Below, piece by piece: positions 20,221 to 33,200 of a stretch of 64,000 nucleotides of DNA. Made by a program: the position numbers and the translations under genes. The stretch's first letter is position 1; every line of letters begins with the position of its first letter. Origin of the DNA: Eublepharis macularius (lineage: Eukaryota; Chordata; Lepidosauria; Squamata; Eublepharidae). The notes below the pieces were generated by a model that worked only from the letters and a program-made list of their open reading frames with translations, was not told the origin of the DNA and ran no database searches. The stretch is from positions 56,931,766-56,995,765 of the forward strand of contig NC_072801.1 of NCBI RefSeq assembly GCF_028583425.1. The letters run 5' to 3'.

Positions 20221-22010
20221 ATTAAGTTTGTGGGGTCTGATTCTGCCACTTCTCTGCTAGCTCATTTTAATTATTTTTTTAATGCAGGAGGCCCATACTG
20301 CTTTTCATTGGCCCCACAAGGGCAGCAGAAATAGTGGCAACATATGTATGAGGATGAAAAAAACAGGATATAAGGATCAAGGAAGGGGGGGGGCGATGGC
20401 AGTTAGGCTTTGGGGAAACCTCCATCAAGGACTAAGAATAAGACTAGGATGCTGCAAGCTGTGTTTTGGAAAGTTTGCAGAGGCATGATATTTGGGCAAC
20501 ATTAGACTCAGTTCTACAATCTGGAAGTCATGCAGGATACTCAAATTCTGAAAAGTATGACAGAGAAAAGGGATATTGACAGGCAATATACACAATGAAA
20601 ACAGAACTTGAAGACCATTGAATATTGTCTCGAAAGCCAAGAATTCATAGTGTTAATACCAAAAGGAGATCACACAATGCATTAGTGATAGTGTACTATA
20701 ATGTCATCACTCTCTGCTGCCTCAGGTGGCCGCCTTTGCTTAGGTCAAACTGCCTCGAATGAAAAGCCCTCAAAGGAACTCCGTAGTGTGGTTTACAAGC
20801 AGGCATTGGAGTGAAATTACCACAACACTTAGTCAAATTCAAATGACCAAAAGTTGACATCTACTATAAGACTTGCAAAAACAGCTGTACGTAGATAACA
20901 TTTATTGATTGGTTGGTTTCATTTATTATTCATCTTTCATGCTAGAATTAATTACCCAATTATAAAAATAATGCAATAAAGTCCAGTAAAATATATTCAA
21001 TAACAATCCACCTACTTTTAAAAAAAAATGTGATCCCTAACCATGCAGCCTCTAGAAATTCAATATATACCTTACAATCCTGAGGTTAGTTACAGCAACT
21101 TGTATACTGTTGGGCTTTGGATAACAAAACCTAGATTTTCAGAGTCCACTTCCCAGGTTTAGCTCCACCAGGACTTCTTCAGAAGGAACTTTTTCATGAA
21201 GACTTATTTTTCTTCATTATTGGTCACTATTCTCTTTTTCTCCTTCACTCTCTCTGCTTTAGAAGGAAGACCTCCAACGTTTCTGAAAGGTTTCCACAAA
21301 TCCCTGCATGAGGGACGAAGCTACATGGACAAAGAAGCCTTCGGTGGGGCTTTAGAATAACCTGCTGAGCAGGAAATACAGAGGGTGAATTTACATCAGG
21401 AGAAGATCTTTGGAAAGGATTCATTCCCAAAGCATGCTGCTGCTTATGGATATCCTGGCTGCTTTGGGTCAGGCTCTTACATGGACGCACTGCTCTATCT
21501 TTGGAACAGGAAAGTGAACAGGGCCATTAAGATTTTACTGTTTGTTCCCAATCCTGTTGCTTAAGACTTAAGGATGTATAGTGCACAACAGAAATTGGGG
21601 AAGAAAATCATTTAGACTACCTTATTCAGCACTCTGACATGTTGAGAGCAAACTTGATTTCAGTTAGATAACTTGAATAAAAGTCACTCCTGTGAGCAAC
21701 TTATGTAAGAACATCAGAAATGGTGAACCTCTCAATACTAAATCTACCAAATCCTCTACATGACAGAATGAGATAACATGATTTCATTCTTAACAAAGAT
21801 TCAATCATCCCACTGCTTTGTAGCATTTGTGGTCATGGCAGTAAAGTTATACACTGAGAACAACATTTGCACCAGAATTGGTGTATGAGTTTCTTTTCAG
21901 TACCTACAACTGCAAGATAATCATAAACTACACAGCTATTTGTAAGTCTCAACAAGAGGCATTGAAAGAGAGGCATGACATTCTAATGGGTAAACTGGAA
22001 GACTGCGGAC
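20221..22010. other. intergenic, no gene seen
   Basis: About 20221-20345 aligns with 36500-36660 and marks the far end of the A/B duplication. The rest shows no coding sequence or repeat that I can name. Confidence 0.55.
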
Positions 22011-23140
22011 TAGACTATAGGACAGTTTGGTGGATAGGGAAATAGTTAGAGGGCCGCACCCAATGAGTGGTGGTCCATGGCATTCCATCAGATTGGAGGG
22101 AGGTGCAGTGGGGTGCCACAGGGCTTTGTTTTAGGCCTGGTACTTTTCAATATTTTTATCAGTGATCTGGATGAAGGGGTAAATGGGGTACTCATTAAAT
22201 TTGCTGATGATGCCAAATTGTGAGGAGTGGCAAACACCAAAGAAGATAGAGTTAAAATTCAACAAGACCTGAATACTCTAGAGAAGTGAGTGGTTGTGAA
22301 CAGGATGCAATTCATAGATAAGTGCAGAGTATTACATCTGGGCCACAAAAATGTGAAGCACAAATACAGGATGGGGGATACACTTCTAGGTAGTAGTGTG
22401 TGTGAAAGAGATCTTGGCGTAAGAGTGGACTGTAAACTAAATATGAGCAGTCAATGTGATGCGCTGGCAAAAGAGGAAGACTCAGTCTTGGGTTGTATCA
22501 AAAGGGCCATTGCATCAAAATCGCAGGAGGTCATAGTCCCTCTCCATACTGCCTTCGTCAGGCTGCACCTGGAGTACTGTGTGCAGTTCTGGAGGCCTCA
22601 CTTCAAAAAGGATGTGGATAAAAGTGAGAGGGTGAAGAAGAGAACGACGAGAATGATCAGGGGTCTGGAGACTGAGCCCTAAGAAGAAAGGCTGAGGGTC
22701 TTGGGAATGTTTAGTTTGGAGAAGAGGAGACTGAGGGGGGACGTGATTGCTCTCTTTAAATATTTGAAAGGCTGCTATTTGGAGGAGGGCGAGGAGCTGT
22801 TCCAGTTGGCAGCAGAGGATAGGACTTGAAGCAACGGGCTTAAATTACATGCAGAAAGGTACCAGCTGGATATTAGGAAAAACTTTTTCACGGTCTGAGT
22901 AGTTCAAAGGTGGAATCAGCTGCCTAGGGAGGTGGTGAGCTCCCCTTCACTGGCAGTTTTCAAGAAGAGGGTGAATGAATATTTGTCAGGGATGCTTTAG
23001 GCTCATCCTGCATTGGGCAGGGGGTTGGACTAGAAGGTCCGTATGGCCCCTTCCAACTCTGTGATTCTGTGGATAATAACAACACTGACTTTGTTCACCA
23101 CTCTGAGTGGGGGTACTTATCTGCCTAGAAGAGTGGAAGA
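22011..23140 (+). mobile_element. CR1 LINE, 5'-truncated, decayed, with SINE-like tail
   Basis: Encodes the C-terminal part of a CR1 reverse transcriptase: [21 protein letters not shown] with the catalytic FADD (about 22148-22215), then LRVDCKLNMSSQCDAL-like and HLEYCVQFWRPHFKKDVD. Several in-frame stops are present. The 3' UTR at 22850-23070 matches 1-60 plus 7771-7917. After GATTCTGTG the sequence continues into the same SINE-like tail as the other CR1 copy. Confidence 0.88.
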
Positions 23141-23399
23141 AGAGTGGAGCTCTGTGATTCTGTGAAAGGGAAGGTAAGAGAAGGGAACAGAATAACAATG
23201 ATCATTTTTATGTTGTAAATGTTTCATTTTTTCTTAATTTTTATTTAAATTAGGGAGTATTTTAACATCTTTATTTAACTAGGGAGAATTTTGACATCCT
23301 AACAGAGCACTTGCTGAAAGAGAAACTCTCAGAAAAAATTTGGAAGACATAACTCTTTGGATGGCAGATTTTAGAACACAACATAGACATGCTTCGGTA
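23141..23399. other. 3' flank of V2R-B
   Basis: AT-rich sequence downstream of the gene B stop, with an imperfect direct repeat (TTTAAATTAGGGAGTATTTT and TTTAACTAGGGAGAATTTT at 23246-23294). It probably holds the 3' UTR. Confidence 0.5.
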
Positions 23400-24295
23400 T
23401 TATTTCCTTATTAGATATTCTCTGCTGTTCAATTTCGGTCTCCAGAGAATAATATAACATTTTGGGGAAAAGATGCAAGCCAGCAAGCCAGCAGTGGAAG
23501 CTATGATTGAGAAGATCTCCACAATAACCATGTATTTCCCCTTAGTGCTCAGGTAGGTTGGAATAAAGGATACCCAAACGCTACAGAACAACAACATGCT
23601 GAAAGTAATAAATTTGGCTTCATTGAAACTGTCCGGTAATTTCCTGGCAAGGAAAGCAACAGTGAGGCTGATGATGGCCAAAAAGCCCATGTAGCTTAGC
23701 ACACAATAAAACAGAATCCCAGATCCCTCATTACACTCCAGAACAATTACTGTAGTCATTGAATGCATGTCAACATCTGGGAAGGGTGGTGAGGTCGTCA
23801 GCCAGAAAGTACAAATGCCTGCTTGGATAAGGGAGCAAGAAAGAACAATGAAGTTGGGCAGCCTTTTCCCCACCCACTTTCTCATTTTGCTTCCTGGTCT
23901 GGTGGCCATGAAAGCCAGAACCACAGTGATGGTTTTTGCCAACACACAAGAAATAGCCACTGAGAAGATCACACCAAAGGCAATTTGTCGGAGGATACAC
24001 GTCAACCACTGAGGTGGGCCAATGAATAGAAATGCACAAAGGAAACAGAGCAGTAGGGATACAAGGAGACTGTAGGTGAGGCTGCGGTTGTTGGCTTTGA
24101 CGATGGGAGTGCTGTGGTGCTTCAGAAAAATTCCTAGTGTCACTGTTGTAATCAGACCAAAGGAAAATGCAAAACTGGCTAAAATGATCCCTAAAGGTTC
24201 TTCATAGGACAAGAAGCTGATATCCTTGGGAATACATAAATTGTGGTTTGTGTTTGGATAGTATTCATCTGCACATTTTTTACAGTCATCCACAT
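23400..24295 (-). CDS. VMN2R: V2R-B exon 6 (seven-helix domain)
   Basis: 896 nt, acceptor CTTTTTCAG. It begins [15 protein letters not shown], the end of the cysteine-rich domain, then seven hydrophobic helices with family C landmarks: FLSYEEPLG before helix 1, [33 protein letters not shown], the [14 protein letters not shown] loop and [13 protein letters not shown] after helix 7. It stops at 23400-23402. Confidence 0.95.
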
Positions 24296-27200
24296 CTGAA
24301 AAAGAAAAGCTGCGGTTTGAATATCACATCTCTCACATGTGCCCTACATTCCACCAATATTCCACACCTATTCTTCTTACATAGAAAAATGTTCTCTGTT
24401 CACATTGGAGGACTCTTTCATGGCTGCTGCTTTTAAATGGACCAGAGGTAAATAAACGTTGAGAATTAGCATTCATGCTATATTAAATGGGGAATAAAGA
24501 TTTACTGTAATGGTAAATCATCAGCAATCTGAATGGGAATCCATGTCAGATCACAGTACTCTAATTAATATACTGGTGTTTTGTTTTTATGAAAGAGGGA
24601 ACTATCATATTCTTCATTCTACAGGCCCAGTAAATAGTAGTGCATTAAACAAGGGCAAAGATTAGGGCATGTATGGGTCACATCCAGTACAACAGTGCAA
24701 TCCTAATCAGAGTTTCACCCTTCTACGTCCATTGAATGCTGTTTAGGACTGCACACTACATTCTCAGCTAATGACAGGCACTTCTGTGAGCAGAACAGAA
24801 CTTTCCTGCCTCCCCCAGTCCCCGGTTATAGCCCATTGATCTCACCAAATAGCCACTTTGGACAGGGACCCTCAAGGAAGTTGTGAGGGGCAAATTGTGA
24901 ATCTGTAACACCACAGCCTCCAGTGTGCAAGTCCTGAGCAAGGCTGTTAACGATATGATGTTTTGGAGGCTGTTAATTCATAGGATAATTATAAGCTGGA
25001 AGTGACTTGATGGCACACAACAGGAAAGGGGAATTTTCCCTTCTGTTAACAGAAAATTTAGTCTGCATCCCTATGTGAAAAGAAACCTTATGTGAAGAAA
25101 GGGTTGTAGACAGGGCTTTTTTTCTGGGTAAAGGGGTGGTGGAACTCAGTGGGTTGCACTTGGAGAAAATGGTCACATGGCTGGTGGCCCCGCCCTCTGA
25201 TCTCCAGACAGAGGGGAGTTTAGATTGCCCTCTGTGCCACTGAGCAGCGCAGAGGGCAATCCCAACTCCCCTCTGTCTGGAGATCAGGGGGCGGGGCCAC
25301 CAGCCATGTGACCATTTTCAAGAGGTTCCGGAACTCCATTCCCCCGCGTTCCCCCTGGAAAAAAGCCCTGGTTGTAGATCCTTACCAAATTGTTTCTACA
25401 TTAACAACACTTGTTAAAAATCCTTCTCCCCTAGCATCCTATTCAACAGGTAACATTTTTATCCCAAGCCCTCCACACAGCATCCCTAAGCTTCCAGAAA
25501 AGTGGCAAGCAGCAATTTGAAGGATGGCCTTTTCATTAATGGCACAGCATTCCATTCTAAGCTTACCTAGTGCTTATTCTGTTTGCTTTTAGATCCCAAG
25601 CTATTCACCCAGTCTTTTTCATACCATCTTAACTGTTATTTTACTGATTTTGCCCTGTTTTTCTTTTGTTCATACTTGCCTTTATAGCCTGTGTTTATGT
25701 TTTGCTTGTTTTATAATGCTGGCTTTATTAATTGCTCTTTTAAAGTATAGAGAGGATTATTTTATTGTTGATAATGATTTAATTTTGCTGAATTGCCTGC
25801 CATTTCAAATGCATGCCATTGTTTTTAAACATACATTTATTTATTTTTTTCAGGGTAGCTACCTCAATCAGATTATGAAATGGCAGGGTATAAATTCTCT
25901 AAGTAAATAATTACATACATACATACATATAAACATACATAAATGTAAATAGTTGTCACCAAAGTTTCAGAATCAGCATGAACAACGAAATCTCAGCACA
26001 ATCATTAGATGTGGTGTTCTGTCTTTAAAAATCATGAGAACTATCCTCCAGATTTGCGTCATGGTTCTTATAAAATTATAATTGCGCCTATTGAATCTGA
26101 ATAGAGCGAAGAAGTGTGTTTTATTTCAGGGTCTGGACTTGACAAAACCACTATGTTAAGTTTAAAATTTTTTCCCTCTCCTGGCAGAGAACAAGCAGGA
26201 AGAAGAAAGTCAATTGCTTCCAAGTATCAATCAAGTAGCAATTATCAAAGCTTTGGAATAATTAATGACCATCCTGGCCAGAGACAATGAAATGGTCACC
26301 TCACACCTTGGCTGGAATCTGACACCTAGGAGGGACACTGAAACTTGGGGATGTGTGGGGCTGAATTGTATCATCCTGGAAATTTCAGGACACGATTCTT
26401 TGATCCAAAAGGGAGTGAGAAAACCAAAGATATAAAATGCCTTGGCACACAGGGAGAGGGATCCATTTTGATTTGTCATTCTGACTGACAACGTCTAGAA
26501 GAATGAGCCCTCACACTTGACCTCCATCTTGATGGCCACCATTGTCAAATTGAGCAGAAAAGGGCTGGCTGCTGAGACAGACACCAAGGTAATGGGGAAC
26601 CGTTAGCAAATGGTAACTTCTAAATTAAGGAGCCTGCTTTAGAACAAGATCAGCTAGGGCGTGAACAGAGTGAGGGACCAGCAAATTATATTGTGTATTT
26701 ATACCTTTCTTTTTTAATCCATTGTTGAACATAGCGTATGTGTGTGAACATTTTACTTTTAATAAATTCTTTACTATTTTAAATGTTCGTGGTTGTTATC
26801 TGTACCACATAGTGTTTGAACTTGCTATTTACAATGGGCACCAGGGAGGGAATTGGTCAGTGGTTAAATCGCTAATTCCCCAGGAGCGTGCAAGTCAACT
26901 AAGCCATCCCTGTGGTAACAAGCAATGCAGGAAGAGAAACTGGGAACACTGGCCCTCTCAGTGGGTAATTCCAAAAATTCTGAAGTTTGTAGCAGCATAC
27001 TGAAAGGAAAATGTGAAACTGGGAAACCCCTCTGAGGGTTGGGCAAGCTGGGAGAGCGAACTGTCACCAGGTGGAAACATAGTCGCTGGTTGCTTCAAAG
27101 ACGCCTCAAAGAGCCGAACAGGGCAGCGCTTATGGGTCACTGGGGCTGTTCCACCATAAATAGTATAATCAATTGACTGCATTCATCAAATTTGTACTTC

Positions 27201-30200
27201 TTCAAAAGCTTCCTCTCAACCCATCTATATTCCTCTGACACATAATGTGTTTGTTACCTCTGTACTTCTTACCCTTCTGTTCCGAAATCTTTCCTTCTGG
27301 ACATGAGGTGCATTCATAGCAACAAAATGGTTCCCCCTCCTTCATTTTCTTACTATAACCAGGTTGGCAACTCTCAGTACATACAGAAAGAGGCAGTCTC
27401 TAATGCATAAATGAGAAAGGGGAGTTATCATTAGAAGTGGGCATGAACAGGAAAAAAACCCGAACACGATGTTTGTTGTTCATTGCCATCCACGAACAAG
27501 GAATCGCGAACTACCACGAACATGACCCTGTTCATGAACATGTTTGTGGTTGGCTGTTCATGGGAGGGAGGGGGGAGACTTGGAAGGGAAGAAGCTTCCC
27601 CATGCAGTTTGCAAACGGCGTGGGGAACCTCCTTCACTTCAAAGTCTCCCTCCTTCCAGCTGGCTGGGGGGAGGGGAGGAGAATTTGTCAGGAAACCCCT
27701 GACAAGCGGCTGAGTCAGGGGTGAAGTGCCACTCACCCTGCTGCTATGCAGGAGCAGGGAGAAGGCATTTCACCCCGGCAGGCTGCACTCAGCCGCTTGT
27801 CAGCGGTTTCTCTGACAAGCAGCTGAGTGGGGGGGGGGGAGTTAAATGTCCCTCTTCCTGCATTGCAAAGCAGCAGGGAGAGGGAAATTTAAACCCTGGC
27901 AGGCTGCAATCATCGGGGGTGAAGTGCCCCTCGGCTTAGATTGGGGTTTCCAGGGCAACGGGAGTTCAGACAGAGTTCAGAAAGTCTCTGCCTATTGTTG
28001 CCAAGGGAATTGATTGAAAGGCGCTAAACTGTCTGGTTTGACGAATGGCTGATGAACACCATGAACAGGGCTTGGAACAAACACATGTTTGTTGGGAATG
28101 GGGCCTCACAAACAGCTTGCTCGCGAACAGCTGATCGGGCTCTTCGTGGCTTTTTTTTGTTCTTATTGCTGTTTGTGCCCACCTCTAGTTATCATCTCAG
28201 AAATAATAAGTGGGAAATCTTTCAGTTTAACTGATGATATAAACAGGGTCATCCTTCATGTTTTCATTACCCTAAATGAACTGATTTGATGCCACATATT
28301 GAACATAGAGAAAAGAATAGAAGTATAGAATAAATATTTACTTTTATTTACTTGCTGTTCAAATGAACAAAGTAAGTAAAAAAAGTTTTTTATTAGTTTC
28401 TTTTGTCTGTTCATTAATCATGATACTGTACAGGGTATTTACTCAGTAGGTGACACTTGAATAGATTTGATTAAAAGTACATATTAATACAGAATTTTAT
28501 TTTTATGCTATTATATGGATATACATTTAACATGGATATATATTGGTTATTGATTTTCACACATTTATATATTCATCTATGTATTATGCATGACGATATT
28601 TGCATAATGCTAGATTTAAATATATATTTAAGATTCTCACATTCATTATTTAGGGTACTTTTGCTTATCATTTTTATGTCTGTTTTTCCTAGAGGACTTG
28701 CTCCTATTTCATTCTTATTTTGAATTGCATTAATTCAAGAATCAGGGCAGAGCATTGTGAAAACTCATTGCTACATCAATTCATATTTTGCGAGAGGCTA
28801 AAAAAAAGATTGATTGTTCCATATAGGCCCAGCTTTTTGCAATGAAATGCACATTAGATATTTATTTTATTTATTTATTTACTTTCAATTTCTATTCCAC
28901 CCTCCTTGACTAGCAGGGTCAGGGAGGATTACACTCTGCAAAACAACACACTAAAAACTTAAATTTTACAATTTTAAACAACCATATAAAACAGTGCAAT
29001 ATAAATATTTTAAAAGGTACAAAAAAGCAGCGCAGGAGTAGTCAGTTGATCAATCAGTCTGCCACCTGCTCCACCATATTAAAATTACTTGAGTGGTTGG
29101 TTAAAACAGTTTGGTGGCGGATGCCTTTAGTAGGGAAGGTATTCACCTCTATTTGGCCGGTAGGGACCCAGATCAGCCTCAACCATATGCCTGGCTGAAC
29201 AGCTCTGTCTTGCAGGCCTGGCAGAAGGATAACAAATCCTGCCGGGCCCTGGTCTCATTGGACAGAGCGTTCCACCAGGTTGGAGCCAGGACCAAAAAGG
29301 CCCTGGTTCTGGTCGAGGCAAAGCGGGCCTCTCTGGGGCCAAGGACTACTAATAGTTGTTTGGCACTTGATCTAAGTGTCCCCGCAGATACGCCTGTCCC
29401 AGTCCGCATAGGGCTTTATAGGTAAGTACCAAAACCTTGAACCTGGTTCAGTACTCCACTGGCAGCCAATGCAGTATAGCTGGCACAATACTGGTGTTAT
29501 ATGTGCACTGCCAGGCACTCCGGTGATGACACGCACCACTGCATTCTGAACCAGCTCCAGCCACCAGATCAGACCCAAGGGAAACCCCGCATAGAGTGCA
29601 TTACAGTAGTCTAACATAGAGGTGACCATTGCCTGGATCACTGTCATTAAATTGCAGGACTGAAAAACAGTAATTCAGAAGTGGGACACTCAAAAGTCCT
29701 CCCACTTGTATTTCACCTGGTTAAAGGAGATGTGCCATGTGATAGCATCCTCATCAATAACAAGTGCTTGGTCTGAGAGAACATGGGGATCCATCCTTCC
29801 CACTTTTACTCGCTGAAAGGATTGGTTTGAGGCAAAAATCCAGTTTACAATATCCAATCCAGCTACTAACTGCCCATCGTGATCAAATGAGACCTTGTCG
29901 CCAACACTGTTGTTAAAAGACACACCTCTCAGAAAGTGATGGAGCTGGATTGAAAGGGAAAAGACAAAAGGTTGCAAAGGGAAGCCATATGTCTTATCTT
30001 TCAAGCTGATATGAAAAAGAAAGGTCAACATTTACAAAAGAAAAGAAAGGTCAACATTTCCAACTCAAAGATACCAACCACCCTGAATGGGCTCAGTTCA
30101 TAGTGGATTCAATTATGTTTCAAATCATGAAACTAGTCCTAGACTTTTTTCCTCTCAATTGCCTATTCTCATTTTTAGATAATGTTTCTTTCCCCCGTCT

Positions 30201-33200
30201 ATAGATTCGCCTGTGTAATCACAAACAGGCATTGTGCTGCCTAACCATATATCTTCTGGCAACTTCTGTTTCCAAATATCTTGGTATACAATTGTATGTC
30301 ACGCCTCTAGTGTACTATTTCTTATTTCACACTGTGTATTCCAGTGTTCTTTTTATGATGTTATGATAGGATATAAATTGCCTCAGATATTCCATCAGAA
30401 GTAATAACTACTTTATTTAAATAAGTTGTTCAAATAAATGAGTAATGAGAGTTTTTTTCTTCCTTTCTCATACTGAAGTGTAACTACTTTTAACATGAAA
30501 CTCTCCAAGTCTTTTATCTGTAAGCCTCAAGAAATTGTGTATGATTTTTTTGCTTAATGCACATGAATGAGAAGACAGTGTTCATATAACAATGCAAAAT
30601 GAACACAGTAAAAGGCATTTATCTATTTATTTAGAAAATTTCTTTGCCTCCTTTCCTGACATTCTCCAGGTAGCTCACGTCAATAAACAAAACAAAGCAA
30701 GAAGATGAAGAAGGTATAATTGAGTTGCAATTGCAGCTGACTCATGGTGACATCATCCATGGGACGTTCAGGCAAGAGATGACCAGAGGCATAAAAAGTC
30801 TTGGAAGACTTGCATCCAAGTAATGATTGTGGCCAACTGCTTATTATCTAAGAACTGACGCTCCTGGGCTGTTAAACAAAGCAAACAGACATTTTTAAAA
30901 AAAATCATACAACCCAAGTCAATAAATAGACAAATCAAAGGAAGTCAATTAGAAACAATGCCAATATACACAGCCCTTAAAATTAAAGTAGGGCATAAAA
31001 TCATATTCCCTGACCTGGATGGCTCAGACTAGACCAGTCTTGTCAATTCTCAGAAGCTAAGCATTGTCAACTGTGATTAATACTTGGATGGGGGACCACC
31101 AAGGAAATCAAGCATCATTACATGGAGGCAGGCAATGGCAAATGCTCTCTGAATATCTTTTGCCTTAAAATTCTTATGGGGGTCACCAAAAGTCAGCTGC
31201 AACTTGACAGCACTTTCCACCACCATCTTAAAATCACTTAAACCAGAACAGTCTAATATACTGATATAAGAGTTTTCATGCTAGAAGCAAACCACTGAGC
31301 AGCTAAAAGGATAAAATCCCTTAATTAAAAGACAGGGAAAAGTCACATTTTGACCAGGTGCTGAGAAGAAAGCAGGCGCCAGGCATCCCTCCTTGTAGGG
31401 AGGGCGTTCCAAAGATGATGTGTCAACACCTGAAAAAGCCTACTTCTAGTCACCACCCACCTCATCTTCTCATGCGGGGCCTGAGATCAGGGGTTGAGAA
31501 GATGATCTAGACTGGTAGTCTGGACAATATGGGTGGCAGTCCTTCAAGGACCACTGTCCCAAGAACAATGGAAAGAAAATCAACAACAGTGATGTGTAAC
31601 TCTTTTTTTGTGTGTTAACTTTCAGGTTGGTGGATTATGGATACATTATATAACCCTTCAGTAATTTCAGAAACAGTAGAAGAAGACTAGTGAGAATTGT
31701 CTGCTGAGTATGTGGGACAGAAAACACAATCCCACAAATGAATGTTTGAGAATGATCCCTACATAACATAACACGGCTTCTTTCTAACTATGCATACTTT
31801 TGATGATGCTGAAGAAAGAACAAGCAGGAGAACAGGGGTTAAAGCACTGTAAGCTTGTATGTCTTGTGGGAGCTTTCCCTTGCCTAGCCGGACAGCATTT
31901 AAAGGACACTGCAATTTACCTGGAGACCACCAGCCTGTGATTAAACATGTTCAGCATAATAGGACTTACTTCTAAGTTAGAAGATTATCCAAGAACAGGA
32001 AAAAGGAAGGGCAGGATGGCCTGCAAAGGCAAAGTTCTTAGATGTCCAAGAAAATGACTAATTAAAAATTTGCAACAACAGAGATGAGAATGGATGAACA
32101 ACAATATCAGAAGAACAGGAAAGAGCTCACCCATCTCTCATGAAGACCATTACCTGCCACCACTTGCTGTTTGTTTGTTTCAATGTTCCTCCACGTGTAA
32201 TTTCTCTGGGTCTGAGTTGAGATGAGGACATATCTTGTAAAGCATAAGCAACAGCATAGACGGTGTTATAGATGCTATAACTGTGGCCAGTCATGCTCAT
32301 TTCAAAAAAAGGCCCAGGAAGGTCCTCCAACTTCTCCGCCCCAGTGCAGATATTACCCTTGATGTTATCTAGAGTTGAAATTGGGAATGTACAGCCAAAG
32401 GCCTGTTGCCAAAAATCTCTGATGAAGCCATCTCCTTTTGACCTAGAAGGGCTTCTATTCACAACAAATTGTTGGAACCCATGGGGGTCACTGGAATGAA
32501 TGGTGAAGGACAGAGCACCATCGATTATATCTGTATCCCAAGTCCTTTGATAGACAAATGAATTGAGCTCCATCTGGGATGTCAATATCCAGACTTTCCC
32601 TTGACCCTTCCATGGCACATTTTCCAGTTCTGATAGTTCAGGCATCCATCTCAAATATATAACAGAGTAAGACTCTCCATAAAATAAACATACATTGACT
32701 TTGCTGCCCATGACTGTATCATATATATTTGCCCCTTGTTGCAGTTTCTCAGGAATATCACTGGCAAAAGTTGATTTGGGGCTTTTTTCCACAAAGGAAA
32801 TACAGATACCATGCTGGGGAAAAACTTCAGCCACAGATTGCACAAACCTTTCTCCATTTTCATCATCCACATAAATGACCCCAATCCATGTCCACTTGAA
32901 ATGGAGAAGCAACTGAAGAATCCCTACTTCCTGAAGACTTTCACTAGGAACAATCTTATAGAAGGGCAGGCCTGGAGTTTTGTTATTCATCAATGGAGCA
33001 GAACCATAAATGAGCTGGAAAGAGATATACAAAGTGCAGTGAGAAACATTTATATAGCACATTTTATAGCAGCAGCCTGCAGTTCAAGTGAAACATTATT
33101 TCTATTCCATGGATTATGTTCTGAGGCCGAAAAAATGATGGCTTCCCTAAAAACAAATTGTGGGTGCATATCTGAAGAGGGAACTATTGATCTCCTGCTC

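Noticed and set aside
26130-27160. Possible solo LTR of an old retrovirus in V2R-B intron 5
   Set aside because: An AATAAA and repeat-like texture are seen, but I find no TG...CA ends with a target duplication and no internal region.
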